Below the pieces are notes generated by a model. The model did not search any database and was not told the origin of the DNA. It worked only from the letters and a program-made list of their open reading frames with translations. DNA of 5,878 bases from Sulfuricurvum sp. (GTDB taxonomy: Bacteria; Campylobacterota; Campylobacteria; Campylobacterales; Sulfurimonadaceae), in NCBI GenBank assembly GCA_014764075.1, contig JACXUE010000081.1, positions 1-5,878 of the forward strand, given 5' to 3'. Positions 1 through 5,878 of the stretch are shown piece by piece. The stretch's first letter is position 1; the number at the start of each line of letters is the position of its first letter. The translations under genes were made by a program, and so were the position numbers.

Positions 1-5
1 AGCTA

Positions 6-29
6 AAAACGACAAGCAGTTGTCGTTTT
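6..29. terminator. GC-poor terminator-type hairpin at the left edge
   Basis: AAAACGACAA (6-15) pairs perfectly with TTGTCGTTTT (20-29) around the 4-base loop GCAG. The stem is flanked by A's on the left and T's on the right, so it could terminate transcription in either direction. It probably closes a gene that lies left of the window. The stem has few G-C pairs, so strength is uncertain, and it could instead be the end of a repeat or mobile element. Confidence 0.55.
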
Positions 30-231
30 ATTAACGCTCTCGCTCTTCGGCGGGTGGTAATTTCGTAGAGCCAAAGCCGTAAAGAAAAAAGCAAACTGCC
101 CATATTTTATAAGGATTACATAGAAGCAATTTAAGCAGATTTTAAAACGCATGGGATAAAAAACCCGTTTGTAGGTTTATGCCCCATTTAGGAAGATCCC
201 CTCTCAAACAGCTTATGGCAATTTATTCGGT

Positions 232-245
232 ATTCAAGCTTGAAT
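232..245. repeat. Perfect 14-base palindrome
   Basis: ATTCAAGCTTGAAT reads the same on both strands and is centred on AAGCTT. It lies about 120 bases upstream of the promoter at 367-372, too far for a simple repressor operator of that promoter. It may be a protein-binding site, a small hairpin, or chance in an AT-rich stretch. Confidence 0.4.
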
Positions 246-346
246 GTCTTAAAATTAAACACGCTTTGAGCCATTTCGCACTCAGGGCTAAACTCCTTAT
301 TCGTGCCAATCAAATGGCTTTTAGGGAACTACAGAGGTTGAAGAGT

Positions 347-363
347 AGTGCGTAAGGTCAGTT
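347..363 (+). repeat. 17-base direct repeat, copy 1
   Basis: AGTGCGTAAGGTCAGTT is identical to the sequence at 1551-1567 and in the same orientation. Each copy is followed by a TATAAT box, 3 bases downstream here and 20 bases downstream at copy 2. Copy 2 is the right terminal repeat of the structured element at about 1425-1567. Copy 1 may therefore be the right end of a related element lying to its left; a degenerate inverted partner is possible at 267-282. Confidence 0.75.
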
Positions 364-366
364 TGA

Positions 367-372
367 TATAAT
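367..372 (+). promoter_or_regulatory. Probable -10 box for the gene at 391
   Basis: A consensus TATAAT stands 18 bases before the ATG, directly after the 17-base repeat. No convincing -35 hexamer is seen at 16-18 bases upstream, which is common for vegetative promoters in Campylobacterota. Transcription would start near 379-380, leaving a leader of only about a dozen bases that still contains the ribosome binding site. Confidence 0.55.
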
Positions 373-390
373 CAATAGAAAGGGGAGAAC

Positions 391-1260
391 ATGAAACAGG
401 TGATTAATCTTTATAAAAAACATAAAATTACAGTAGATGGTTATATCGAAACGCTAATTAAAAGTTTTCCTGATGACTATATGGCACATTCGGTCGAAAT
501 TTTAAAAACACACCATTTTATTCAACTTATTTACGGGGTTGATGAAGAATTTCGCCAACAAACACCCATCGTTTGCCGTAGAGAAAAAGATGCCAAACAT
601 ATCGGAAGCGATAAAAGACACTATTTTGCGAAGATGGAGTTGAACCATAACGGTTTTTATATTTCCAATCCATACATTCACTACCGTACGGGTAAAGCAA
701 GCCTCTCCGTGGTGCGTTATATTGGCAATCATTATTATGTTTTTGACATTAATCTGATCGAGATACTCGAAGAGCTCCGCCTGATTGAGTATAATCGTAT
801 GTATGATAAATTTCGTCGTGGTGTTTATTTTATTGGTGCGACACTGTTGGCGTTGGTATCCATTGCATTGATCGGGTATGGAGGGTATATATTCTTTAAA
901 ATCATGTTGGCATTCGGGGATGTCAATTTTTTACACGATGTTTTCAAATCAATCATCGCTATTACGTTGGGATTAGCGATTTATGATTTGGCAAAACAAA
1001 TTTTTGAGCATGAAGTGATTTATGAGTCCTTTTATCATCCTGAAGACAAACAATACAAGGTTCTTGGTAAATTCATCATCTCCATTGTGATTGCGCTTTC
1101 AATCGAAACCTTGATGGTGGTGTTTAAAATCGCCTTGGACGATTATTCGAACATGGGGTCAGCGTTTTATCTAATGATCGGTACGACGTTGATGTTCACC
1201 GCATTGGGGTATTTTTATAAAAAGATTAATTCTGTTCCTGTAAAAGAAGAAAATGAGTAA
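391..1260 (+). CDS. Cache/PDC-like domain protein with four C-terminal membrane helices, function unknown
   Basis: The first half (about residues 1-130) resembles a Cache/PDC sensor fold. It has an N-terminal helical stretch, then R-H-Y-F (76-79), then a segment with I-S-N-P-Y (91-95) and T-G-K (100-102), then the hydrophobic strand Y-V-F-D-I (116-120). This is the usual Cache pattern of R-x-Y-F, then s-x-P-Y and t-G, then v-x-D-i. Four hydrophobic helices follow at about 145-172, 184-202, 226-248 and 257-276, and the tail is short and charged. There is no signal peptide and no helix before the sensor-like domain, so that domain may be cytoplasmic. No kinase, cyclase or chemotaxis domain follows. 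Similar Campylobacterota proteins have, as I recall, sometimes been named general glycosylation pathway proteins, which this sequence does not support. The start is the first possible one after an in-frame TAG (376-378) and has a strong GGGGAG just upstream (382-387). The gene looks more AT-rich than dgt downstream. It is certainly coding; function is unknown. Confidence 0.87.
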   Translation: MKQVINLYKKHKITVDGYIETLIKSFPDDYMAHSVEILKTHHFIQLIYGVDEEFRQQTPIVCRREKDAKHIGSDKRHYFAKMELNHNGFYISNPYIHYRTGKASLSVVRYIGNHYYVFDINLIEILEELRLIEYNRMYDKFRRGVYFIGATLLALVSIALIGYGGYIFFKIMLAFGDVNFLHDVFKSIIAITLGLAIYDLAKQIFEHEVIYESFYHPEDKQYKVLGKFIISIVIALSIETLMVVFKIALDDYSNMGSAFYLMIGTTLMFTALGYFYKKINSVPVKEENE

Positions 1261-1346
1261 TAGTTACATTTACATCTAATAACGGTAACATCCAGCAGGC
1301 GACTCTTTCATGTATGTATCAAATATCCTATTCTATGGTACTTTTG

Positions 1347-1374
1347 TTGAGTCTTCAATGCGCTATTGCATAAT
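1347..1374 (+). promoter_or_regulatory. Possible promoter reading into the structured element
   Basis: TTGAGT (1347-1352) and CATAAT (1369-1374) are separated by 16 bases. If active, transcription would start near 1381 and run through the structured element towards dgt. Such hexamer pairs arise easily by chance in AT-rich sequence, so this is weak. Confidence 0.2.
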
Positions 1375-1463
1375 TTGGGTTAATAGAAGTATGATATATT
1401 GGCGATGCAGTTTAGAATTACTATCTGATGTTACCCACTTTACGCTCATAGATCGCAAAGCAT

Positions 1464-1481
1464 CAGGGACAAATCTCCCTG
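1464..1481. repeat. Internal hairpin 1 of the structured element
   Basis: CAGGGA and TCCCTG pair perfectly (6 base pairs) around the loop CAAATC. A similar string, TCAGGG followed by AAA and CTCC, occurs at 282-296, upstream of the first 17-base repeat. Confidence 0.55.
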
Positions 1482-1498
1482 CAACCCCCTAAAGCTTG

Positions 1499-1517
1499 CC
1501 ATATCTTTCGGATATGG
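1499..1517. repeat. Internal hairpin 2 of the structured element
   Basis: CCATATC and GATATGG pair perfectly (7 base pairs) around the loop TTTCG. No T-run follows on either strand, so it is not a usual terminator. Confidence 0.6.
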
Positions 1518-1537
1518 GAGAAACTAGCCCTTTTGCC

Positions 1538-1552
1538 CTTGATGTCATCAAG
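1538..1552. repeat. Internal palindrome 3 abutting the terminal repeat
   Basis: CTTGATG and CATCAAG are perfect inverted halves with a single T between them. The right half shares its last three bases with the right terminal inverted repeat. With so small a loop it suits a DNA-binding site or extruded cruciform better than a stable RNA hairpin. Confidence 0.55.
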
Positions 1553-1567
1553 TGCGTAAGGTCAGTT
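1551..1567 (+). repeat. 17-base direct repeat, copy 2
   Basis: Exact second copy of the sequence at 347-363, same orientation, 1204 bases downstream. It forms the right end of the structured element and lies 20 bases before the dgt -10 box. Confidence 0.8.
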
Positions 1568-1587
1568 ATAAAAATTAAATACTACTG

Positions 1588-1593
1588 TATAAT
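1588..1593 (+). promoter_or_regulatory. Probable -10 box for the dgt operon
   Basis: A consensus TATAAT is preceded directly by TG and by an AT-rich stretch (1566-1585), with no clear -35 box. Transcription would start near 1600, giving a leader of about 20 bases. The structured element ends just upstream, so its right end would form part of the promoter region. Confidence 0.6.
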
Positions 1594-1606
1594 TACACAC
1601 AAACAT

Positions 1607-1614
1607 AAAGAGGG
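1607..1614 (+). promoter_or_regulatory. Ribosome binding site that fixes the GTG start of dgt
   Basis: AAAGAGGG stands 5 bases before the GTG at 1620. An in-frame TAA lies at 1590-1592 with no other start codon in between, and the first internal methionine is residue 176, beyond the HD motif. The GTG start is therefore effectively forced. Confidence 0.8.
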
Positions 1615-1619
1615 TTTCC

Positions 1620-2717
1620 GTGCTCCCGCATCAACGTTTTTACCCTATCAGCGACGATTTTAGATCTCCCTACGCCCGTGATCGGGATCGGGTAATCCAT
1701 TCGGGCAGTTTTCGCCGCCTCGAATACAAAACGCAGGTTTTTTTAAACTCGCAGGGAGATTTTTTCCGCACCCGTCTCACCCACAGCATCGAAGTGAGCC
1801 AAATTGCCCGCTCTATCGCATCGCACCTTGGACTCGAAGAGTCTCTCGCCGAAAGCATCGCCCTCTCTCATGATCTAGGGCATACCCCCTTTGGTCATAT
1901 TGGCGGAGATACGCTCGATGAGTGCTTGAGAGAACGGGGATTTAAAAGTGGATTTGAACACAATTTCCAAAGCTTTCGGGTCGTCACCAAACTCGAACAG
2001 CGCTACAAAGCCTTTTTAGGACTCAATCTCACCTATGCGACGCTAGAGGGTATCCTCAAGCACTCCTATCCGTACAACAAATCGTTTTTGCCCGATGAAA
2101 TCAGAGAATCATTTGCCCTCGACACTCATCCCAGCATCGAAGCGATGATCGTCGACCGGGCCGATGAAATCGCCTATATCAGCCATGATATCGACGACGG
2201 TGTCGCCAGTGGTCTCATCGCTTTTGAGTCGCTTAAATCAAGCGAGCTGATTCAGATTATTGTACAAAAAGTCTACGATGAGGGGATACACGAGGATGAA
2301 GACGAGATGTTCCGCTACCGCTTCAGCTCCCACCTTATCAATCACCTTGTCTACTCGCTATTGGAGCACTCCCGTGATAAAATCGATAACAGCCGTGTCT
2401 TAGCCTCGATTATACCGGCGAATGAGCCGATCGTGATCGGATTTGAGAGCCAACTCGAAACCCAGATTAAAAAACTTAAAAAGCTCCTCTATCAAAAGCT
2501 CTATCAGCACAAAAACATCATGCGCAAAATGTTTGCGGGAAAACAGGCGATCATCGGACTCTTTAACGCCCTCATGGAAGAGCCGAAAATGTTGCCCCGC
2601 TATTATTTGGAACAATGCGACCGACGCAATCCCCACCGCGTTATCAGTGATTACATCGCCAGTATGTCGGATCGCTATGCGATGGAGTTGTATAACGAAC
2701 TTTACGGACGCGCATGA
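1620..2717 (+). CDS. dgt: Deoxyguanosinetriphosphate triphosphohydrolase (HD-domain dNTPase)
   Basis: It hydrolyses dGTP, and in many family members other dNTPs, to the deoxynucleoside and inorganic triphosphate, acting in the cytoplasm on dNTP pool balance. The family signature is present in order: the N-terminal R-D-R-D-R and S-x-S-F-R-R-L-E-x-K-T-Q-V block (20-40), T-R-L-T-H (H55), H-D-L-G-H (84-88) followed by P-F-G-H (90-93), E-H-N-F-Q (113-117), and A-D-E-I-A-Y with H-D (181-190). Probable metal ligands by family analogy are H55, H84, D85 and D182. At 365 residues it fits the shorter branch of the family rather than the roughly 500-residue E. coli enzyme, so strict dGTP preference is not assured. 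The last codons overlap the next gene as ATGA, which suggests translational coupling. Some bacterial dNTPases deplete dNTPs to stop phage; nothing here shows that role. The gene looks intact. Confidence 0.97.
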   Translation: MLPHQRFYPISDDFRSPYARDRDRVIHSGSFRRLEYKTQVFLNSQGDFFRTRLTHSIEVSQIARSIASHLGLEESLAESIALSHDLGHTPFGHIGGDTLDECLRERGFKSGFEHNFQSFRVVTKLEQRYKAFLGLNLTYATLEGILKHSYPYNKSFLPDEIRESFALDTHPSIEAMIVDRADEIAYISHDIDDGVASGLIAFESLKSSELIQIIVQKVYDEGIHEDEDEMFRYRFSSHLINHLVYSLLEHSRDKIDNSRVLASIIPANEPIVIGFESQLETQIKKLKKLLYQKLYQHKNIMRKMFAGKQAIIGLFNALMEEPKMLPRYYLEQCDRRNPHRVISDYIASMSDRYAMELYNELYGRA

Positions 2718-3934
2718 ATAGCGTAGCGATCATCGGCGGCGGTGCGTCAGGGCTTATGGCGGCGCTTTTTGCCGCACGCGGGGGTGCGGATGTTACCGTT
2801 TATGAGCACAACGGCGCCGTAGGAAAAAAAATCCTCGCATCAGGTAACGGTCGATGCAATATCATCAACACCAACGCTACCTATCACGATTATGCAGGCA
2901 ACGATCCCCAATGGATCACCTATGCCCTCAAACAAATGAGTTTTCACTATTTTCAGAGCCTGTGCCACTCCATCGGCCTTCTCCTCGACATCAAGGACGA
3001 CGGACGATGCTACCCCCTCTCCAACGAGGCCAAATCGGTATTGATCGCCCTCAAAAATGGAGTCATCGACGCGGGAGTCACGATACTTATTGATTCCAAA
3101 GTGATCTCCATCACTAAAAACGATTCCCACTTCATCGTCCAAACCGAACAGGACAAACAAAGCTACAACAAGGTTTTAATCGCCACGGGGAGTGAAGCGG
3201 CTCCTCAGCTCGGAGCAACGGCGGACGGATACGGGTTTGCAAAAAAATTCAGGCACGAGATCATCCCTACCTATCCTAGCCTGGTTCAACTTCATCTCTC
3301 TTCCAAACACCCTCCTCAAATGGCGGGGGTAAAAACGGTAGCGGAAGTCACTCTCTTGATCGACGGCAAAAAAGAGGGAACCGTTACGGGAGACATCCTC
3401 TTTGCCTCTTACGGCATTTCAGGACTAGCGATCCTCGACATCAGTCAGAAGGCTTCGCACGCATTGCTTCACAAACAGCGTGTTAGCATCTCCCTCAATC
3501 TCCTCCCCCGCTATGAGAGAGGAGAGCTTGTAAATATCCTCGAAAAACTGTTTGCATCCATCCCCAAACATGATATTCATACCGCACTTTGCGGACTGCT
3601 CCCCGCCAAAATCATCACCTATCTCCTCGACGATGCACACATAGCCCTCTGTGCACACGTATCGACACTAAACCCCAAAGAGGTTAAAAAAATCGCCCAT
3701 CTGATCGGCGAATGGAAATTTGACGTGATCGATACCCATGGGTTCAAACACGCCGAAGTAAGTGGCGGCGGTGTCTCTACGGCACAGGTGAATCCCAAAA
3801 CGATGGAATCAAAACTGGTCGAAGGGCTTTATTTCGCGGGAGAGGTGCTCGATGTGGTAGGACGGCGCGGGGGGTATAATTTCAACTTCGCGTGGGCTAG
3901 CGGGATGATTGCGGGAAAAGAGATGGCAAAGTAA
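2714..3934 (+). CDS. HI0933/YhiN-family FAD-dependent oxidoreductase
   Basis: A flavoprotein of the HI0933 (YhiN/BaiN-like) family, predicted cytoplasmic, that should bind FAD and perhaps NAD(P)H. Residues 4-13 form the dinucleotide-binding turn G8-x-G10-x-x-G13, with E31 at the end of the second strand to hold the ribose. The family hallmark G-K-K-I-L-A-S-G-N-G-R-C-N follows at 37-49. The C-terminal hallmark is at 374-397: F-A-G-E-V-L-D, then G-R-R-G-G-Y-N-F-N-F-A-W-A-S-G, which closes the FAD site. Its 406 residues match the usual length. No physiological substrate is established for most members; names such as aminoacetone oxidase or bile-acid reductase should not be transferred. It has no promoter of its own: its ATG overlaps the dgt stop by four bases, and no good ribosome binding site is seen just upstream, which fits translational coupling. 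A terminator follows at once. Confidence 0.95.
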   Translation: MNSVAIIGGGASGLMAALFAARGGADVTVYEHNGAVGKKILASGNGRCNIINTNATYHDYAGNDPQWITYALKQMSFHYFQSLCHSIGLLLDIKDDGRCYPLSNEAKSVLIALKNGVIDAGVTILIDSKVISITKNDSHFIVQTEQDKQSYNKVLIATGSEAAPQLGATADGYGFAKKFRHEIIPTYPSLVQLHLSSKHPPQMAGVKTVAEVTLLIDGKKEGTVTGDILFASYGISGLAILDISQKASHALLHKQRVSISLNLLPRYERGELVNILEKLFASIPKHDIHTALCGLLPAKIITYLLDDAHIALCAHVSTLNPKEVKKIAHLIGEWKFDVIDTHGFKHAEVSGGGVSTAQVNPKTMESKLVEGLYFAGEVLDVVGRRGGYNFNFAWASGMIAGKEMAK

Positions 3935-3958
3935 GCGCTTACGCGCTTACTTATTTTT
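3931..3958 (+). terminator. Terminator hairpin containing both convergent stop codons
   Basis: GTAAGCGC (3931-3938) pairs perfectly with GCGCTTAC (3943-3950) around the loop TTAC, followed by TTATTTTT. It is a good intrinsic terminator for the plus-strand operon. The flavoprotein stop TAA (3932-3934) is in the left arm and the typA stop (3947-3949 on the minus strand) is in the right arm. On the minus strand no T-run follows, so typA may be terminated less efficiently. Confidence 0.85.
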
Positions 3959-5752
3959 CCCGTAACGTTTACGGTCGTTGATATCCAACCATTTTTTACG
4001 GATGCGGATATTCACCGGAGTGACTTCGAGAATTTCATCATCTTCGATCCACTCCAACGCACGCTCAAGATTCATCTCACGCGGCGGAACAAGTTTAATC
4101 GCTTCATCGGCACCCGATGAGCGGACATTCGATTGCGCTTTCCCTTTGATCGGATTGACGTCAAGGTCGTTGCTGCGGCTGTGCTCGCCGATAATCATCC
4201 CTTTGTACACTTTTGTTTGCGGAGTGACAAAAAGGACGCCGCGATCTTGGAGATTGAACAATGAATACGCCAGAGCAACACCGTCTTCCATAGAGATGAG
4301 CGCTCCGTATTGGCGGCTCTCAACGTTTCCGGTATACGGACGGAATTCCAAGAATGAGTGGTTCATAACCCCCTCGCCTTTGGTGTCGGTGAGAAACTGC
4401 CCACGGAAACCGATCAAACCGCGCGCAGGGATTTCGAACTCGACACGGGTGAATCCCTCACCCATCGGAACCATCGCTTTCATCTCCGCCTTACGGCGAC
4501 CGAGACGCTCGATAATAGTTCCGGCAAAATCGGACGGAAGGTCGACAACAAGGTGCTCGAACGGCTCACATTTAACCCCTTCGATCTCTTTGACGATAAC
4601 TTCAGGACGTCCGATGCTAAACTCATACCCCTCGCGGCGCATGCTTTCAGCAAGGATGGTGATTTGAAGCTCCCCGCGACCGGAAACGATAAATTTACCC
4701 TCTCCAACCGTCTCGTAACGCATCGCTACATTGGTGTTCATCTCGGCATCTAAACGTTCACGGATTTTGTTCGCTGTAACGTGTTTACCCTCTTGACCCG
4801 CAAGCGGAGAGTCGTTAACCGAGAAAACAACGGTCAATGTCGGCTCTTCGATGTGCATCGGATCAAGCGGCATCGGATTGCTAGGATCGCAAATAGTATC
4901 TCCAACGTCTACCGTCTCGATACCCGCCACCGCAACGATATCACCCGCTTCGGCTTCTTGGATCTCCATACGGTTCAACCCGAGAAATCCGATCAATTTA
5001 GAGATACGCCCTTTGATCATTTCACCGTCCGCTTTGGCAAGGAGGATGTTGTCCCCTTTGGCGATTTTACCGTTAAAAATACGGGCAATACCGATTTTAC
5101 CGACGTAGTTATCGTAGTCAAGTGTGAAAACTTGCAATTGCGTCGGGTTTTCAGCGTCACCGGCGGGTTCAGGTACTTTTTCTAAGATAGTGTTGAACAT
5201 ACAGGTGAAATCACCGTCCGGCTCAGACATATCCATTTTTGCGATACCATCACGCGCAGCCGCGTAGACGATCGGAAAGTCAAGCTGATCTTCGGTCGCA
5301 TCCATCGCAACAAAAAGGTCAAATACCTCATCGACTACACGCTCAGGGTCGGCGGAGGGTTTATCGATTTTGTTGATGACAACGATCGGTTTGATCCCGA
5401 GTCCAAGCATTTTTTTAACAACGAATTTCGTCTGAGGCATAACCCCCTCATACGCGTCGACGAGCAACAATGCGCCATCAACCATTTTCAAAACACGCTC
5501 AACCTCACCGCCGAAATCGGCGTGGCCTGGAGTATCGATGATGTTGATCTTGTATTCGCCGTACCGAATAGCGGTATTTTTGGAGAGAATCGTGATTCCG
5601 CGCTCTTTTTCGAGGGCGTTGGAGTCCATTGCTCTTTCATTTATTTGTTCGTGGCTTCCGAACGTTCCGGATTGTTTGAGCAATCCGTCAACTAGGGTCG
5701 TTTTACCGTGGTCAACGTGCGCGATTACAGCGATATTACGAATTTTTTGCAT
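3947..5752 (-). CDS. typA: Translational GTPase TypA/BipA
   Basis: A ribosome-associated GTPase of the EF-G/LepA superfamily, implicated in 50S assembly and growth under cold or other stress. All GTPase motifs are visible: A-H-V-D-H-G-K-T (11-18, G1), R-G-I-T (51-54, G2), D-T-P-G-H (73-77, G3), N-K-I-D (127-130, G4) and a G5 region near 163-169. A beta-barrel domain II follows from about residue 205. The EF-G-like domains and the BipA-specific C-terminal domain come next, including G-L-I-G-F-R-G-Q and, near the end, L-E-W-I-E-D-D-E followed by E-V-T-P. At 601 residues it is full length. The start is supported by AAAGGA 5 bases upstream (5763-5758). The gene stands alone on the minus strand, convergent with the dgt operon, with 12 bases between the stops. 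Confidence 0.98.
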   Translation of the reverse strand: MQKIRNIAVIAHVDHGKTTLVDGLLKQSGTFGSHEQINERAMDSNALEKERGITILSKNTAIRYGEYKINIIDTPGHADFGGEVERVLKMVDGALLLVDAYEGVMPQTKFVVKKMLGLGIKPIVVINKIDKPSADPERVVDEVFDLFVAMDATEDQLDFPIVYAAARDGIAKMDMSEPDGDFTCMFNTILEKVPEPAGDAENPTQLQVFTLDYDNYVGKIGIARIFNGKIAKGDNILLAKADGEMIKGRISKLIGFLGLNRMEIQEAEAGDIVAVAGIETVDVGDTICDPSNPMPLDPMHIEEPTLTVVFSVNDSPLAGQEGKHVTANKIRERLDAEMNTNVAMRYETVGEGKFIVSGRGELQITILAESMRREGYEFSIGRPEVIVKEIEGVKCEPFEHLVVDLPSDFAGTIIERLGRRKAEMKAMVPMGEGFTRVEFEIPARGLIGFRGQFLTDTKGEGVMNHSFLEFRPYTGNVESRQYGALISMEDGVALAYSLFNLQDRGVLFVTPQTKVYKGMIIGEHSRSNDLDVNPIKGKAQSNVRSSGADEAIKLVPPREMNLERALEWIEDDEILEVTPVNIRIRKKWLDINDRKRYGKNK

Positions 5753-5788
5753 TGCTGTCCTTTATGAATAGGGCAAAGATTTTCGCGG

Positions 5789-5794
5789 ATTATA
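5789..5794 (-). promoter_or_regulatory. Probable -10 box of typA
   Basis: Read on the minus strand this is TATAAT, 36 bases before the typA start. Transcription would begin near 5782 and give a leader of about 30 bases containing AAAGGA. No convincing -35 hexamer lies 16-18 bases upstream; TTGCTT (5814-5809) is only 14 bases away. Confidence 0.5.
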
Positions 5795-5832
5795 TCTCAC
5801 ATAAGGTTAAGCAAATGTTAAGGCAATTTATA

Positions 5833-5860
5833 TTGTTACCGCAGCATTACCCTTCATAAT
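5833..5860 (+). promoter_or_regulatory. Possible divergent promoter at the right edge
   Basis: TTGTTA (5833-5838) and CATAAT (5855-5860) are 16 bases apart and could drive a plus-strand gene beyond the window. With no downstream gene visible this is speculative. Confidence 0.2.
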
Positions 5861-5878
5861 GGAATATTATTTGCTTTG

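Larger units (their letters stand above)
1..390. other. Non-coding region with inverted repeats and possible element remnants
   Basis: No convincing gene is visible. Besides the hairpin at 6-29, it holds a weak minus-strand terminator-like fold (stem GGTTT 174-178 with AAACC 161-165, then six T's on that strand), a perfect 14-base palindrome at 232-245, an 8-base inverted pair AGCCATTT (269-276) and AAATGGCT (312-319), the 17-base repeat at 347-363, and the promoter of the next gene. On the minus strand two short open stretches end near the left edge, one of 49 codons (152 down to 3). That one runs through the hairpin and has no ribosome binding site I can see, so I do not call it a gene. The region could be the decayed end of an insertion element, but no transposase motif is recognisable. 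Confidence 0.5.
1425..1567. mobile_element. MITE-like structured repeat element, about 143 bases
   Basis: The left end CTGATGTTACCCACTT (1425-1440) and the reverse complement of the right end (1550-1565), CTGACCTTACGCACTT, match at 13 of 16 positions, forming imperfect terminal inverted repeats. Between them lie three perfect hairpins: CAGGGA/TCCCTG (1464-1469 with 1476-1481), CCATATC/GATATGG (1499-1505 with 1511-1517, loop TTTCG) and CTTGATG/CATCAAG (1538-1544 with 1546-1552, one-base loop). The last overlaps the right terminal repeat by three bases. A TA dinucleotide lies just outside each end (1422-1423 and 1567-1568) and could be a target duplication, but this is weak. The element encodes nothing. 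It may be a non-autonomous transposable element, a dispersed palindromic repeat, a recombination site, or a structured RNA. Copy number is needed to decide. Confidence 0.55.
1261..1619. other. Long intergenic region upstream of dgt
   Basis: No gene is supported. The first 160 bases show no clear terminator for the upstream gene, only a weak GTTAC/GTAAC pair just after its stop, and a promoter-like pair at 1347-1374. From about 1425 a structured repeat fills the space to 1567, followed by the dgt promoter and ribosome binding site. A 60-codon open frame (1310-1492) runs into the repeat, lacks a ribosome binding site and resembles no protein I know. Confidence 0.7.

Noticed and set aside
3..152. 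49-codon minus-strand open frame
   Set aside because: It reads through the hairpin at 6-29, has no clear ribosome binding site, and a second open stretch overlaps it in another frame; more likely incidental or a remnant.
1310..1492. 60-codon plus-strand open frame
   Set aside because: It has no ribosome binding site, its C-terminal part is a translation of the structured repeat, and it resembles no known protein.
1425..1567. Known riboswitch or hammerhead ribozyme
   Set aside because: CTGATG and GAAAC strings recall a hammerhead core, but CTGATGA is not complete and the connecting stems do not fit. No riboswitch consensus I know matches, and the likely dgt promoter lies downstream.
1425..1567. 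Integron attC site
   Set aside because: The length and dyad symmetry are suggestive, but the bases after CAG at the right end do not fit the GTTRRRY core, and no integrase or cassette array is seen.
1620..2717. dgt as part of an anti-phage island
   Set aside because: Some dNTPases act in defence, but the neighbours are a housekeeping-type flavoprotein and typA, with no other defence gene.
3978..5185. Several open frames on the strand opposite typA
   Set aside because: They are antisense shadows of a full-length, well-conserved typA and have no recognisable domains.

Overview
The window most likely comes from a Campylobacterota (epsilonproteobacterial) chromosome, near Sulfuricurvum or Sulfurimonas. 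The basis is the style of the proteins, the AT-rich promoters with clear TATAAT boxes but no good -35 box, and a Cache-like membrane protein of a type I associate with that group. The genus is an inference; no taxonomic marker gene is present.

Layout. Positions 1-390 carry no convincing gene: a GC-poor terminator-type hairpin at the left edge, several inverted repeats, and a 17-base sequence (347-363) next to a promoter. Positions 391-1260 (+) encode an unnamed 289-residue protein with an N-terminal Cache/PDC-like domain and four predicted membrane helices. This segment looks more AT-rich than what follows. Positions 1261-1619 are non-coding and hold a compact structured element (about 1425-1567) with imperfect terminal inverted repeats and three perfect internal hairpins. 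It ends in an exact second copy of the same 17 bases, just upstream of the dgt promoter.

Positions 1620-2717 (+) are dgt, an HD-domain dNTP triphosphohydrolase starting with GTG. It overlaps by four bases (ATGA) a HI0933/YhiN-family flavoprotein (2714-3934, +), so the two form an operon. Convergent to them is typA/bipA (5752 to 3947, -), a translational GTPase associated with ribosome assembly and stress. The two convergent genes are only 12 bases apart, and one perfect hairpin contains both stop codons. The right edge holds the typA promoter and possibly a divergent promoter.

The right two thirds is ordinary core genome. The unusual part is 1-1619, where a repeat-bounded AT-rich segment with a poorly known sensor-like membrane gene sits upstream of dgt. 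The best candidate for something undescribed is the structured repeat at 1425-1567 and its partial partner ending at 363. I see no defence island, CRISPR array or complete transposase gene.
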